The notes beneath the pieces are model-generated. The model saw nothing but the letters and a program-made list of their open reading frames with translations, did not search any database and was not told where the DNA came from. A DNA stretch of 64,000 bases from Paenibacillus sp. SY21-1 (GTDB taxonomy: Bacteria > Bacillota > Bacilli > Paenibacillales > Paenibacillaceae): the NCBI RefSeq assembly GCF_005222705.1, contig NZ_STGF01000001.1, forward strand, positions 1-64,000, read 5' to 3'. Position 1 is the stretch's first letter, and each line of letters starts with the position of its first letter. Made by a program: the position numbers and the translations under genes. This document shows positions 1 through 12,688 of the stretch, in pieces.

Positions 1-301
<301 letters not shown>

Positions 302-307
302 GGATTT

Positions 308-337
308 TTCGCTTCGACCGAGGTCGGAGAGAAAAGA
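308..337 (-). other. Leader hairpin just upstream of 16S
   Basis: The pre-rRNA leader can fold around CCGACCTCGGTCG with flanking TTTTC/GAAAA arms directly before the mature 16S 5' end. Such stems are typical precursor-processing structures in rrn leaders. The fold is seen in the sequence; the processing role is inferred. Confidence 0.4.
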
Positions 338-409
338 TCCAGGTTTGTTTGTAGCTCATTACTTAACTAGCTATTGTAAAACTTGTTTGGATTTTGACGT
401 GATCCATTT

Positions 410-428
410 GTTCAGTTTTCAAAGAACT
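410..428 (-). promoter_or_regulatory. rrn leader conserved antitermination-type box
   Basis: On the minus strand this reads AGTTCTTTGAAAACTGAAC, the sequence repeatedly found in Bacillales rrn leaders and spacers and taken as the antitermination/processing element. It lies between the P2 promoter and the 16S start, where it is expected. Confidence 0.75.
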
Positions 429-458
429 TGCTGTCACACTTTGTCGTGACAAGAAATC

Positions 459-487
459 ATATTACCAGATCGCCTATGCGATGTCAA
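459..487 (-). promoter_or_regulatory. rrn P2 promoter (sigma-A)
   Basis: Minus strand TTGACA, 17-nt spacer, TAATAT. It is about 160 nt upstream of 16S. It forms a tandem pair with the P1 promoter at 557-585, the usual arrangement for Bacillales rRNA operons. Confidence 0.8.
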
Positions 488-556
488 CAACTTTTTTCAA
501 TGCTTAATTTCCATTGTTTCTCGTTGTTTTCCTTCGCCTCAGAAGCGACAAGAAAT

Positions 557-585
557 AATATATCATTATCCCACAAACATTGCAA
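557..585 (-). promoter_or_regulatory. rrn P1 promoter (sigma-A)
   Basis: Minus strand TTGCAA, 17-nt spacer, TATATT. It lies about 70 nt upstream of P2. The 306-696 stretch, which has no protein gene, is accounted for by the rrn leader, these two promoters and the divergent promoter of the c-di-GMP gene. Confidence 0.65.
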
Positions 586-649
586 GCACTTATTTTCGTT
601 TTTTTATAATTACATTCGAATATTGGCTTTGGGCTGTTTATTTGTTTTA

Positions 650-678
650 TTGACAATCATTCTCAATGATTCTAACAT
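650..678 (+). promoter_or_regulatory. Promoter of the GGDEF-EAL gene, overlapped by a Fur-like box
   Basis: TTGACA (650-655), 17-nt spacer, TAACAT (673-678). The stretch 651-665 reads TGACAATCATTCTCA. This fits the Gram-positive Fur 7-1-7 pattern (TGATAATnATTATCA) with two mismatches placed symmetrically, and it covers most of the -35 and the spacer. Repression by an iron-loaded Fur-family protein is an inference. Confidence 0.6.
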
Positions 679-729
679 ACTTGTAAAGCTATCCAGTTGA
701 GCTGGACTATATGGAGGGAGTTTGTAACG

Positions 730-2916
730 TTGACTATGAGCCTCCAAACCATCACGAGCAGCATCGTGATCATCTTAACCGGAGCAGGGATATGGGTAAG
801 CGGAATGGCCGTCTCGTCATTCTATTGGCGCAGGAAGTGCAGGAGTCACCAGCCGTTAAGCAGCCTGGCTCTACAGCATATAACGGGAGGCGTCGTTATT
901 TTCGACGAAAACGGGAATCTGATTAAAGCTAATCAGACGGCAAAAAAATACGGTTTTTCCTTACAAAGAGAACCGTCCTCTGCCAAAGGACCTTTCTTCT
1001 ATTATCTAGATGGGGTTACGCCGCTGCCCTTTGTGGAGCAACCCCTTTCGCGTTTGCTGGCGGGGAACAGCCGCTTCGAGCAAGAGCTGTGGATCATGCC
1101 GGAGGAAGGCAAGCCGGGCAGCATCGTACGCATTAGCGCCAAACGAATTGAAGCTGGCGCCCGCCATAAAGCAGCCCTCATGCTTGAAATTCATGACATT
1201 ACCACGACCAAATGGGCGGAGAAACGATTGGAAGTGAGCGAGCAGCGCTTTAAGTCGCTTTTTGAGCATAATCCAGATTGCGTTTTCTGGTTTGATCTGG
1301 AGGGCAGGCTTCTATCGGTCAATCCGGCGCTTCAGCGACTGACAGGCTACTCCAAAAAGGAACTGGAAGGAATCACGCTCGGCTCGCTAATCAATCGACA
1401 GGTAGGGCCGACAGCGGACTCGCTTCTACAAAAGGTGCAAAGCGGACAGCTAGAGCAGTTCGAGACGAGGTTTGCCCATAAGGATGGACATGAATTGTAT
1501 ATGCAGGCTACCGTTATTCCCATCACCGTTAACAGCCAGCTTGTCGGCATCTATTTAATCGCACAGGACATTACGGCCAAACGGGAGGCGTTGGAAACGA
1601 TCCGCAGCATTGCGTATTTCGACTCGCTGACCGGACTTCCGAACCGTCATCATTTTTATGAGCATTGGAATGAAGCGCTCCTGCCAGCCAACGATCAGAG
1701 CTCCCCGCCCCCTGCACGGGCCGCCATATTATTTGTTGATCTTGATCGTTTCAAAATGATTAACGATTCGCTTGGCCATCGCGCAGGGGACGCTTTATTG
1801 CAGGAATCGGCGCTCCGAATGAAGCGCTGCGTCGGACAATCAGGCATCGTTGCCCGGTTAAGCGGCGATGAGTTTGTCGTTTTGCTGTATGAATTGTCAA
1901 AAACGGATTGCCTGGACATAGCGGCTGCCATTAATGAGGCGCTGGCCGTGCCGGTTCTATACGATAATTACCCGCTGCAAACGACCGCGAGCATCGGTAT
2001 CAGCCTGTTTCCCGAGCATAGCGCCGATCCTGAGCAGCTCCTTCAATTCGCGGACATAGCCATGTATCGGGTGAAAGAGCAAGGGAAAAACGGCGTGATG
2101 TTTTTTGATCAGGAAATGAATGAGGCTATTTTGAGGCGCACGCAATTGGAGGCAGAGCTCAGATCGGCCCTCGACAACGAGCGGCTAGTGCTTCATTACC
2201 AGCCTCAAACCGATGCCGCAAACGGTAGGCTCCTTGGTTTTGAAGCGCTTGTACGATGGCAGCACTCGGAGCGGGGCATTATTTCGCCGCTGGAATTTAT
2301 TCCGATTGCGGAGGAATCGGGTCTGATCACCGCTTTGGGAGGATGGGTGCTGCGTGAAGCTTGCCGGCAAGCAAGAGCGTGGCTAGACTGCGGATTCCCT
2401 CCCTTTACGATAGCCGTCAATATTTCCATGAAGCAATTCCAGGATGAGGAGCTCTACGCTACGATTGCCCAGGCCCTCGCCGAGGCTCGCTTGCCAGCGT
2501 CGTATCTTGAGCTTGAAATTACGGAGAGCATCGGCCTGCAGGGGGCTGATCGGGTGATCGACAAGCTGAACAAGCTGAAGTCCTTGGGCGTTCGCATAGC
2601 CATTGATGATTTCGGAACGGGCTACAGCTCCCTTCATTATTTGCAGAAGCTGCCTCTCGACACGTTAAAAATCGATAAATCGTTTATACGCAATATGGAA
2701 AGCGAAGCGGCCGGAGCCTCCATTGTTCGTTCCATCATTGACTTAGCCCACAGTCTCAAGCTGACTGTGCTTGCTGAAGGGGTCGAGCATCGCTGGCAGG
2801 TAGACAAACTGGCTGAATTCGGATGCGACAGGCTGCAAGGCTATTATATGGCAAGACCTATGGCGGCGCCGGATGCCAAGGCTTGGACGCTTCAAGCCGA
2901 GCATGAGTCGATCTAA
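730..2916 (+). CDS. PAS-PAS-GGDEF-EAL cyclic-di-GMP signalling protein
   Basis: This is a 728-residue membrane-linked c-di-GMP enzyme. Order of parts: one N-terminal hydrophobic segment (about 5-32), two PAS-type sensor regions (about 45-155 and 170-290), a GGDEF domain (about 296-465) and an EAL domain (about 475-725). The cyclase motif is SGDEF (near 378) instead of GGDEF; SGDEF variants can still be active. The EAL side keeps EALVRW (E505), IDDFGTGYSS (near 625) and LKIDKSFI, so phosphodiesterase activity is likely. Start: TTG at 730 is preceded by GGAGGGAG with a 9-nt gap. ATG 736 is an alternative, and the upstream TTG at 697 has no ribosome site. The gene stands alone, divergent from the rrn operon. 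The net direction of c-di-GMP turnover cannot be read from the sequence. Confidence 0.93.
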   Translation: MTMSLQTITSSIVIILTGAGIWVSGMAVSSFYWRRKCRSHQPLSSLALQHITGGVVIFDENGNLIKANQTAKKYGFSLQREPSSAKGPFFYYLDGVTPLPFVEQPLSRLLAGNSRFEQELWIMPEEGKPGSIVRISAKRIEAGARHKAALMLEIHDITTTKWAEKRLEVSEQRFKSLFEHNPDCVFWFDLEGRLLSVNPALQRLTGYSKKELEGITLGSLINRQVGPTADSLLQKVQSGQLEQFETRFAHKDGHELYMQATVIPITVNSQLVGIYLIAQDITAKREALETIRSIAYFDSLTGLPNRHHFYEHWNEALLPANDQSSPPPARAAILFVDLDRFKMINDSLGHRAGDALLQESALRMKRCVGQSGIVARLSGDEFVVLLYELSKTDCLDIAAAINEALAVPVLYDNYPLQTTASIGISLFPEHSADPEQLLQFADIAMYRVKEQGKNGVMFFDQEMNEAILRRTQLEAELRSALDNERLVLHYQPQTDAANGRLLGFEALVRWQHSERGIISPLEFIPIAEESGLITALGGWVLREACRQARAWLDCGFPPFTIAVNISMKQFQDEELYATIAQALAEARLPASYLELEITESIGLQGADRVIDKLNKLKSLGVRIAIDDFGTGYSSLHYLQKLPLDTLKIDKSFIRNMESEAAGASIVRSIIDLAHSLKLTVLAEGVEHRWQVDKLAEFGCDRLQGYYMARPMAAPDAKAWTLQAEHESI

Positions 2917-2937
2917 AACCGATATCTGCTGCATGTC

Positions 2938-2974
2938 AAAAAAGCTGTGAGCCCATGCAGGGTCACAGCTTTTT
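2938..2974. terminator. Bidirectional terminator between the GGDEF-EAL gene and ligA
   Basis: AAAAAGCTGTGA and TCACAGCTTTTT form a 12-bp stem with A/T runs on both sides. It can end both the rightward c-di-GMP gene and the leftward ligA transcript. Confidence 0.8.
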
Positions 2975-3028
2975 GGTATTGATCCAGTAAACCGACCAGA
3001 TGGTTCATTATCCGCCTTCCTGAGGCGA

Positions 3029-7464
<4,436 letters not shown>

Positions 7465-7502
7465 TTTGTAACTCCTTTGTTCGCATTTGTTCGCCTTTTT
7501 TC

Positions 7503-7531
7503 AGTATAGCTAACAGCCTTGCCTATTTCAA
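7503..7531 (-). promoter_or_regulatory. pcrA promoter (sigma-A)
   Basis: Minus strand TTGAAA, 17-nt spacer, TATACT, about 40 nt upstream of the pcrA start. The leader just after it holds two direct copies of GCGAACAAA (7477-7494). The remainder of the 7465-7844 gap holds the pcrB terminator and otherwise nothing I can recognise. Confidence 0.6.
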
Positions 7532-7651
7532 TTCCCAATACCAAATCCAACGCTGCCGCGGCTCCCTATAACCGGCTATCAAAGTCAGTACAGTCGCTCT
7601 TTGGCGCGTGACAGCCGTCTTTTCCGCGAAATCCTGATTCATGCAAACCGT

Positions 7652-7714
7652 AAAATAAAAAAGACGCCGCGCATCATGATCAGGCTGTCCGTCTCATTCC
7701 TGATGCGCAGCGTC
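7652..7714 (-). terminator. Terminator downstream of pcrB
   Basis: On the minus strand GACGCTGCGCATCAGG pairs, with small interruptions, with a downstream GATGCGCGGCGTC, followed by TTTTTTATTTT. It separates pcrB from the pcrA promoter, so the two are not simply co-transcribed. Confidence 0.7.
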
Positions 7715-7844
7715 TCCGCCCTGTATGCCAATTATACCGTTCGCCAATATCCCCGACAATGACAGCCTGCACAGAGAGACAACAGCCTGCCTCGGTTTGT
7801 GACCGCCTATTCCAGCTGCCGGCCATGCCGCCAGCAGCGCCAGT

Positions 7845-8564
7845 CTATTCTGCCGCCGCCTGTTCGGCCATTTCAGGCTTGACCGCCGCTACCGTCGATA
7901 AAGCTGCCGCCAAATCCGAATAGATGATATTGCCGACGACTACGGTATGCGCAGATGCGGCCGCTTGTCTCGCTTTCTCCGCATCGTCAATCCCGCCGCC
8001 GTAGAACAGCCTCGCTCCGTCAATCGTCGCGCGTGCCCGCTTTAACAGCTCCATATCCCCGAAACGGCCGCTATATTCCAAATAGACGACGGGGAGACGC
8101 ATCAAGCGGTCGGCCATGCGGACATGAGCGATCACTTCTTCCTCGCCCAGCTCGGTCTGTGCGGAAGTAATCCGCGCTGCCGCGGCATCCGCATTCAGAA
8201 TAATATATCCTTGCGCCGCCGTACATTCCCAGGGCACGAAAGAGCCGTACTCCTGAAGGCCTGCCGTCTGCCTTCCGTTTATCCACTCGGCCCGGTCCGT
8301 GTTGAGCACAATCGGCACAAAATAACCGTCGAAGCCGGGAACGGCTCCGTCGAGCGTGGATACTTCCAGCGCGCAGTCCACCGAATAGCGGCGTATGCGC
8401 GACATTAGATCCACCGTATTCTCAAAAGTAACGCCTGTCGAGCCGCCGACAATAATCGCATCCGTTCCCGACATGCAAATCGCGTCCAGCGTCCCATCCG
8501 AAATTTCCCGCTCCGGGTCCAGCTTGAACACATGCCGCCAGCCCTCGTACCAATTTTCAACCAT
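7845..8564 (-). CDS. pcrB: Heptaprenylglyceryl phosphate synthase PcrB
   Basis: TIM-barrel prenyltransferase that joins heptaprenyl diphosphate to sn-glycerol-1-phosphate to make an archaeal-type ether lipid precursor in Bacillales. Diagnostic segments are HVFKLDPEREIS near the N-terminus, SGTDAIIVGGSTGVTFENT, VLNTDRAEW, VYLEYSGRFGD and LFYGGGIDDAEKA. The reading frame stays open to 8666, but the family starts just before HVFKLDP. ATG 8564 gives 239 residues, close to the B. subtilis protein (about 230), so it is preferred. Its ribosome site (GAGGCG) is weak. It sits upstream of pcrA, as in related genomes. Confidence 0.93.
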   Translation of the reverse strand: MVENWYEGWRHVFKLDPEREISDGTLDAICMSGTDAIIVGGSTGVTFENTVDLMSRIRRYSVDCALEVSTLDGAVPGFDGYFVPIVLNTDRAEWINGRQTAGLQEYGSFVPWECTAAQGYIILNADAAAARITSAQTELGEEEVIAHVRMADRLMRLPVVYLEYSGRFGDMELLKRARATIDGARLFYGGGIDDAEKARQAAASAHTVVVGNIIYSDLAAALSTVAAVKPEMAEQAAAE

Positions 8565-8752
8565 GTAGCTAAGCGCCTCGCTTGTTCCGGCGCCAAACGG
8601 CCTTTGCCAGGCACGCTCCCGCCATCCTATTTTTTCAACCCCCGAACCGCACCGTTCAACCGGCACAGCAACAGGAGCCTTGCAAGTTTCTTATTCCGGG
8701 CAACCGGGGACCCCGCCGGGAGCATGAGTTCCTTGGCAGGAGCCGCCAGGCT

Positions 8753-11275
8753 CTACTTCACCAGCTGTCCGCGTGTTACGCCAAGCTGATTAATCGCCTT
8801 CAGGCTGCGCCACACTTGAGTCCCGCTAATGCGTCCGTCCAGCGCATCCCGATAGAGCTCAAGCACCTCCAGCACCTTATCTCCCGTTTCCTCCAGAAAC
8901 TCGACCCGGAAGTTTTCCACGCCAAGCCCAACAAAGTTGCGGATGTATTCTGCGCCGGACTGCTCGATAGCGTTGTATACCGTATTCCTGCAGCCCTCGT
9001 CTACGCGAACCGGATGAGCCATGCCGATGCGATCCTGCAGCGACGCCCGCTTCTCCTCGCAAGGTCGCCCGCAGTTGGTGAAATCCGTCCCCTCGCTCAT
9101 AAACGTGCAGTACACGCAGTGCTCCGTGTGGAACATCGGCAAATGCTGATGGATAACAACCTCAAGCTTCGACGTATCCGAATTCTCCAGCATATCCACC
9201 ATCTGTTGAATATTCAAATCATACGATGGGGTAACCAGATCCAGCCCAGCTTCCGCAAAAAGATTAACCGCCTTGTGGTTCGCCACATTCAGCGAAAAAT
9301 CGCCGATCAGCTTAGGAAACGGCTGATCGGGATTGAGCGCCCGGGCGCGCAAGTAATAATACAGCGCGCCTGTGTTCCGCACAAGCACAGCATCTGGCTG
9401 CAGCTTCAGAATGTTCGCATGATAGCCGTTCTCTCCCGGCATATGGATGCGCGGGGTTGCCAGCGCGATCGGCTTGCCCGCCTCGCGAGCAACCGCAATC
9501 GCGGCAGGGAACTGCTTAATAAATTCAAAATCCGCATAAATGTACGACACATCGGTTTTCACGGCGGCCTGCACCTGCTCCAGGCTGCGGCAAAGTGCCG
9601 TCAGCTTCGCATCCTTGCCGCTGCGCGGCGCCACGATGCCGGCTCCGCCCGCAAATGCGTCGGCAGAAGCGTTGACTTGACGCTTCACATAGACCGGAGG
9701 CTTGGGCCGTTCGCCTGCAAGCTGATCCACCGCTTCGCGCCGTATGCGGTTCAACTCCCTGATAGGGACGATCAAGTCGCCTTGCAGCTCAACCTCCAGC
9801 TTGTCCAGCTGATAGACCGTGCCGCCAAGCCGTCCAAGCTGATCCTCCAGCAGAGCGGCGTCCATCGGGCGCTTCTGCGCCTGCTCCAGCATCAGCTCCG
9901 AGTCCACCTCGACGATGGTTCCTTTCTGCACATCCGTCCACCAGGTGCGCAGCGGCCCGCCCAGCGCGCCGGTTACGCGCACATGAAGCGGAAACACGCG
10001 ATAGGGCTTTTCCGTTTCGAACGTAGCTCTGAGCCGTTTGTCCAGGGCCGGATCGCTCGTTTTCCAGACGCGATCGCCGACATGAACCTTGCGCAAATCA
10101 ACATCGTTGCGTCCCGCTACAAGCTCGATCAGCGTACCCTCCTGAGCCTCGCCCTCCAGCTTTACGCCTTGGCGGCGAAGATCGTATACGCGGCCGCCTT
10201 CTTCTTTTTTCGTCGGATCGCCTGCATCAAATACGATGCCGTCGCCGCGCTTGACCGGCGCATCCAACCTTAGCGTGACAGCATCGCGCATGATGCGCTC
10301 GACACGGCCCAAGTATACGCCGCGGCTTTTCGGGAACGTCCCCTCCACCAGCTGCTTGTTGTTGGTTCCTTGCAGGAAGCCGTGCGTAAAACCGCGCGAG
10401 AAGCTCTGCTGAAGCTCGCGCACCTCGCTGACAGACGGCTTCGACAGGTCTCCGTCAAAATATTTATCTATCGCCTTGCGATATTTGCTCACTACATTGG
10501 CTACATATTCCGGGCTTTTGAGCCTGCCCTCGATTTTGAAGGACGTCACGCCCGCTTCAATCAGTTCTGGCACGATATCAATCGCCGCCAAATCCTTCGG
10601 GGACAGCAGATAGGCGATATCGCCCATCGGCTGAACTTCACCGTCCACCATCAGGTCATACGGCAATCGGCACGCTTGCGCGCATTCGCCGCGGTTCGCC
10701 GAGCGCCCGCCCCACATTTCCGAGGTCAGACACTGACCGGAGTAGGATACGCATAACGCTCCATGGACGAACACCTCCATCGGCAGCTTTGCCTGCTCGC
10801 CAATTTTGCGAATTTGCTTAAGATTGTTTTCACGGCCCAGCACGACCCGCTCCAGACCAAACGGCTTCGTAAATTCGACCGCCTCAGGCGATGTAATCGT
10901 CATCTGCGTGGAGCCGTGAATCGGGAAATCCGGCGATAGCTCGCGAATGAGCTTGACCAATCCCAAATCCTGTACGATTACCGCATCCACGCCGGCGTCT
11001 ATGCACATCTCAATCAGCTTCTGAGCGTCGCGCAGCTCATCCTCGAACACCAGAATATTAAAGGTAAGAAACCCTTTTACTCCGTACGTATGAAGAAAGG
11101 CCATAATTTCCGGCAATTCCTCGCTGCGGAAATTGTTCGCGCGTGCGCGCGCATTGAACTTTTCCACGCCAAAAAATATCGCATCCGCTCCGTTCGCTAC
11201 TGCCGCGCGCATGCAATCCCAATCCCCTGCCGGGGCTAACAGCTCAATATCCGACCTGATCAATGTTGTAGTCAC
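8753..11275 (-). CDS. Peptidase U32 family protein with DUF3656 (RlhA/TrhP-like RNA hydroxylation family)
   Basis: An 840-residue protein. It opens with the U32 fold (ELLAPAGDWDCMRAAVANGA) and has the conserved Cys-rich segment around 175-210 (CVSYSGQC...GECAQACRLPY). A middle DUF3656 'collagenase-like' region follows, then a second barrel-like part with more cysteines near the C-terminus (HCVYCTFM, CGRPCEEK). U32 relatives in E. coli act in RNA hydroxylation (RlhA on 23S rRNA, TrhP on tRNA U34) and carry iron-sulfur-type cysteines. The older protease label is doubtful for this subgroup. The precise RNA target here is not known. The start is GTG with AGAGGA upstream. It is a single gene downstream of the RND pump operon and upstream of pcrB, with no strong terminator seen between. 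Confidence 0.88.
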   Translation of the reverse strand: MTTTLIRSDIELLAPAGDWDCMRAAVANGADAIFFGVEKFNARARANNFRSEELPEIMAFLHTYGVKGFLTFNILVFEDELRDAQKLIEMCIDAGVDAVIVQDLGLVKLIRELSPDFPIHGSTQMTITSPEAVEFTKPFGLERVVLGRENNLKQIRKIGEQAKLPMEVFVHGALCVSYSGQCLTSEMWGGRSANRGECAQACRLPYDLMVDGEVQPMGDIAYLLSPKDLAAIDIVPELIEAGVTSFKIEGRLKSPEYVANVVSKYRKAIDKYFDGDLSKPSVSEVRELQQSFSRGFTHGFLQGTNNKQLVEGTFPKSRGVYLGRVERIMRDAVTLRLDAPVKRGDGIVFDAGDPTKKEEGGRVYDLRRQGVKLEGEAQEGTLIELVAGRNDVDLRKVHVGDRVWKTSDPALDKRLRATFETEKPYRVFPLHVRVTGALGGPLRTWWTDVQKGTIVEVDSELMLEQAQKRPMDAALLEDQLGRLGGTVYQLDKLEVELQGDLIVPIRELNRIRREAVDQLAGERPKPPVYVKRQVNASADAFAGGAGIVAPRSGKDAKLTALCRSLEQVQAAVKTDVSYIYADFEFIKQFPAAIAVAREAGKPIALATPRIHMPGENGYHANILKLQPDAVLVRNTGALYYYLRARALNPDQPFPKLIGDFSLNVANHKAVNLFAEAGLDLVTPSYDLNIQQMVDMLENSDTSKLEVVIHQHLPMFHTEHCVYCTFMSEGTDFTNCGRPCEEKRASLQDRIGMAHPVRVDEGCRNTVYNAIEQSGAEYIRNFVGLGVENFRVEFLEETGDKVLEVLELYRDALDGRISGTQVWRSLKAINQLGVTRGQLVK

Positions 11276-11466
11276 TCTATCTCAATTCCTCTCATGCAGG
11301 CATAGCAACACCGCCGACTCCGGCTGTGCGGCTCTGCCACGCTTGTGAAATCCGCATCTTCTGACGATCTGCTCCCTCTATTCTAACAAACCGCCGACGT
11401 CTATACCACTGCGGAATGCTGGCACGTTACGGATGCTCTGCATTTCACAATAAAAAATTCACGTCA

Positions 11467-12651
11467 TCAGCCGTTATGGATGGGCTGCCCGTCCTTCAGC
11501 GTATGCTGACCGGAGACGACCAGCAGCTCCCCTTCCTTCAAGCCGGAGAGGATTTCCTGATAGATGCCGTTGACCCGGCCCAGCTGGACCGGACGCTTCT
11601 TCGCAACGCCCGACTGATCCGCATAGACGAACGTCTCGCTGCCCTCGCGCACAACGCTCAGAGACGGAACCGCCACAACCAATTCCTCCGCTTCAGTCGT
11701 AAGCTGAACCTGAACGCGCTGGCCCGGATTCAGCTCCCCGTCCGTCCCGACGGCCAGCAGCTTCAGCTCATACATGCGCGTTGCCGCCGACGGAATATCC
11801 GCCAAGTAGACGACTGCCGCTTTGCGAAGCTCGGACGGTTTGTCGGCAGCGTAGTACACCAGCTCCCGCTTTCCTCTGGCCAGCTCCGCCGCCGGCTCGC
11901 TCAGCTCGGTGCGGATCGTTAGCTGCTCCACATTCTGAACGATCGCGACATTCGTTCCCGCGCCGACGCTCATTCCGGCTGCCAGCGCCAAATCGGTGAG
12001 CACACCGGCTGCCGGAGCTGTTAGGCTATAGCCTTCCATCGCAAGCTCTGCCTGCTCCAGCTGTGCTCGGGACAATTCCACCTGCCCCTCGTACGCGGCA
12101 AGCGCGCCCGAATCCAGCGCTGCCAGCTGCCGCTGCGCCGCCTCGACATTGCGCCTCGCCGCCTGTATCGCAAGCTGGTCATCGCCCGCATTTGCCGCAA
12201 TAAACGCCTCCTTCGCCGCCTCAAGCGTATTTTCCAACGCGGACCTGCTGGTTTCAAGCTCCAGCTGCGCCTTATTCCATGCCTTTACCGCATTGTCAAC
12301 GGCGTCTGCCGCCTGCTTGCGCTGCAGCTCGGCGCCGCGCGCATCGAACCGGGCGATCACATCGCCCTCCTTAACCGTGTCGCCGTTCGCTTTAAGCACC
12401 TCGGTCACTTTTCCGCCAGTCAGAGCCGTTACCTCCAGCTTGACCGAAGCGCTGACCTCGGCCACTTGCTCGCGAGGAGCCCCCATGCTCACCCGCTGCA
12501 CCGCCTCCGTCCGAATAACCGTCTCGGGAACGCTCACGTCGTTCGTTCCGGTCTCGGACGCGGTGGCGGAGCAGCCCCCCAGCAGCGTTAACAGCAAACC
12601 CCATACAGCTGCGGTCCTCAGACCCTGTCGTTTTTTGATTAGTTGCAGCAT
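11467..12651 (-). CDS. RND efflux periplasmic-adaptor-type lipoprotein (HlyD/MFP family)
   Basis: A 394-residue membrane fusion protein. A signal peptide ends in a lipobox (LTLLGGC), so it should be a lipoprotein on the outer face of the membrane. Next come the biotinyl/lipoyl half (VTEVLKANGDTVKEGDVIARFD), a coiled-coil hairpin (about 115-205), the second lipoyl half and a beta-barrel (GQRVQVQL). It starts 37 nt after the pump gene with AAGGA at 9 nt, so the two form an operon in which the pump comes first. No outer-membrane channel gene is present, as expected for a single-membrane cell. Confidence 0.92.
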   Translation of the reverse strand: MLQLIKKRQGLRTAAVWGLLLTLLGGCSATASETGTNDVSVPETVIRTEAVQRVSMGAPREQVAEVSASVKLEVTALTGGKVTEVLKANGDTVKEGDVIARFDARGAELQRKQAADAVDNAVKAWNKAQLELETSRSALENTLEAAKEAFIAANAGDDQLAIQAARRNVEAAQRQLAALDSGALAAYEGQVELSRAQLEQAELAMEGYSLTAPAAGVLTDLALAAGMSVGAGTNVAIVQNVEQLTIRTELSEPAAELARGKRELVYYAADKPSELRKAAVVYLADIPSAATRMYELKLLAVGTDGELNPGQRVQVQLTTEAEELVVAVPSLSVVREGSETFVYADQSGVAKKRPVQLGRVNGIYQEILSGLKEGELLVVSGQHTLKDGQPIHNG

Positions 12652-12688
12652 GGCTTCAATTCCTTTCTTGTTTGTTTATTAGCCATCG

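Noticed and set aside
8582..10273. 563-codon open frame on the plus strand
   Set aside because: It is fully antisense to the U32/DUF3656 gene and its translation is Arg/Gln/His-rich with no domain, the usual shadow of a GC-rich gene.
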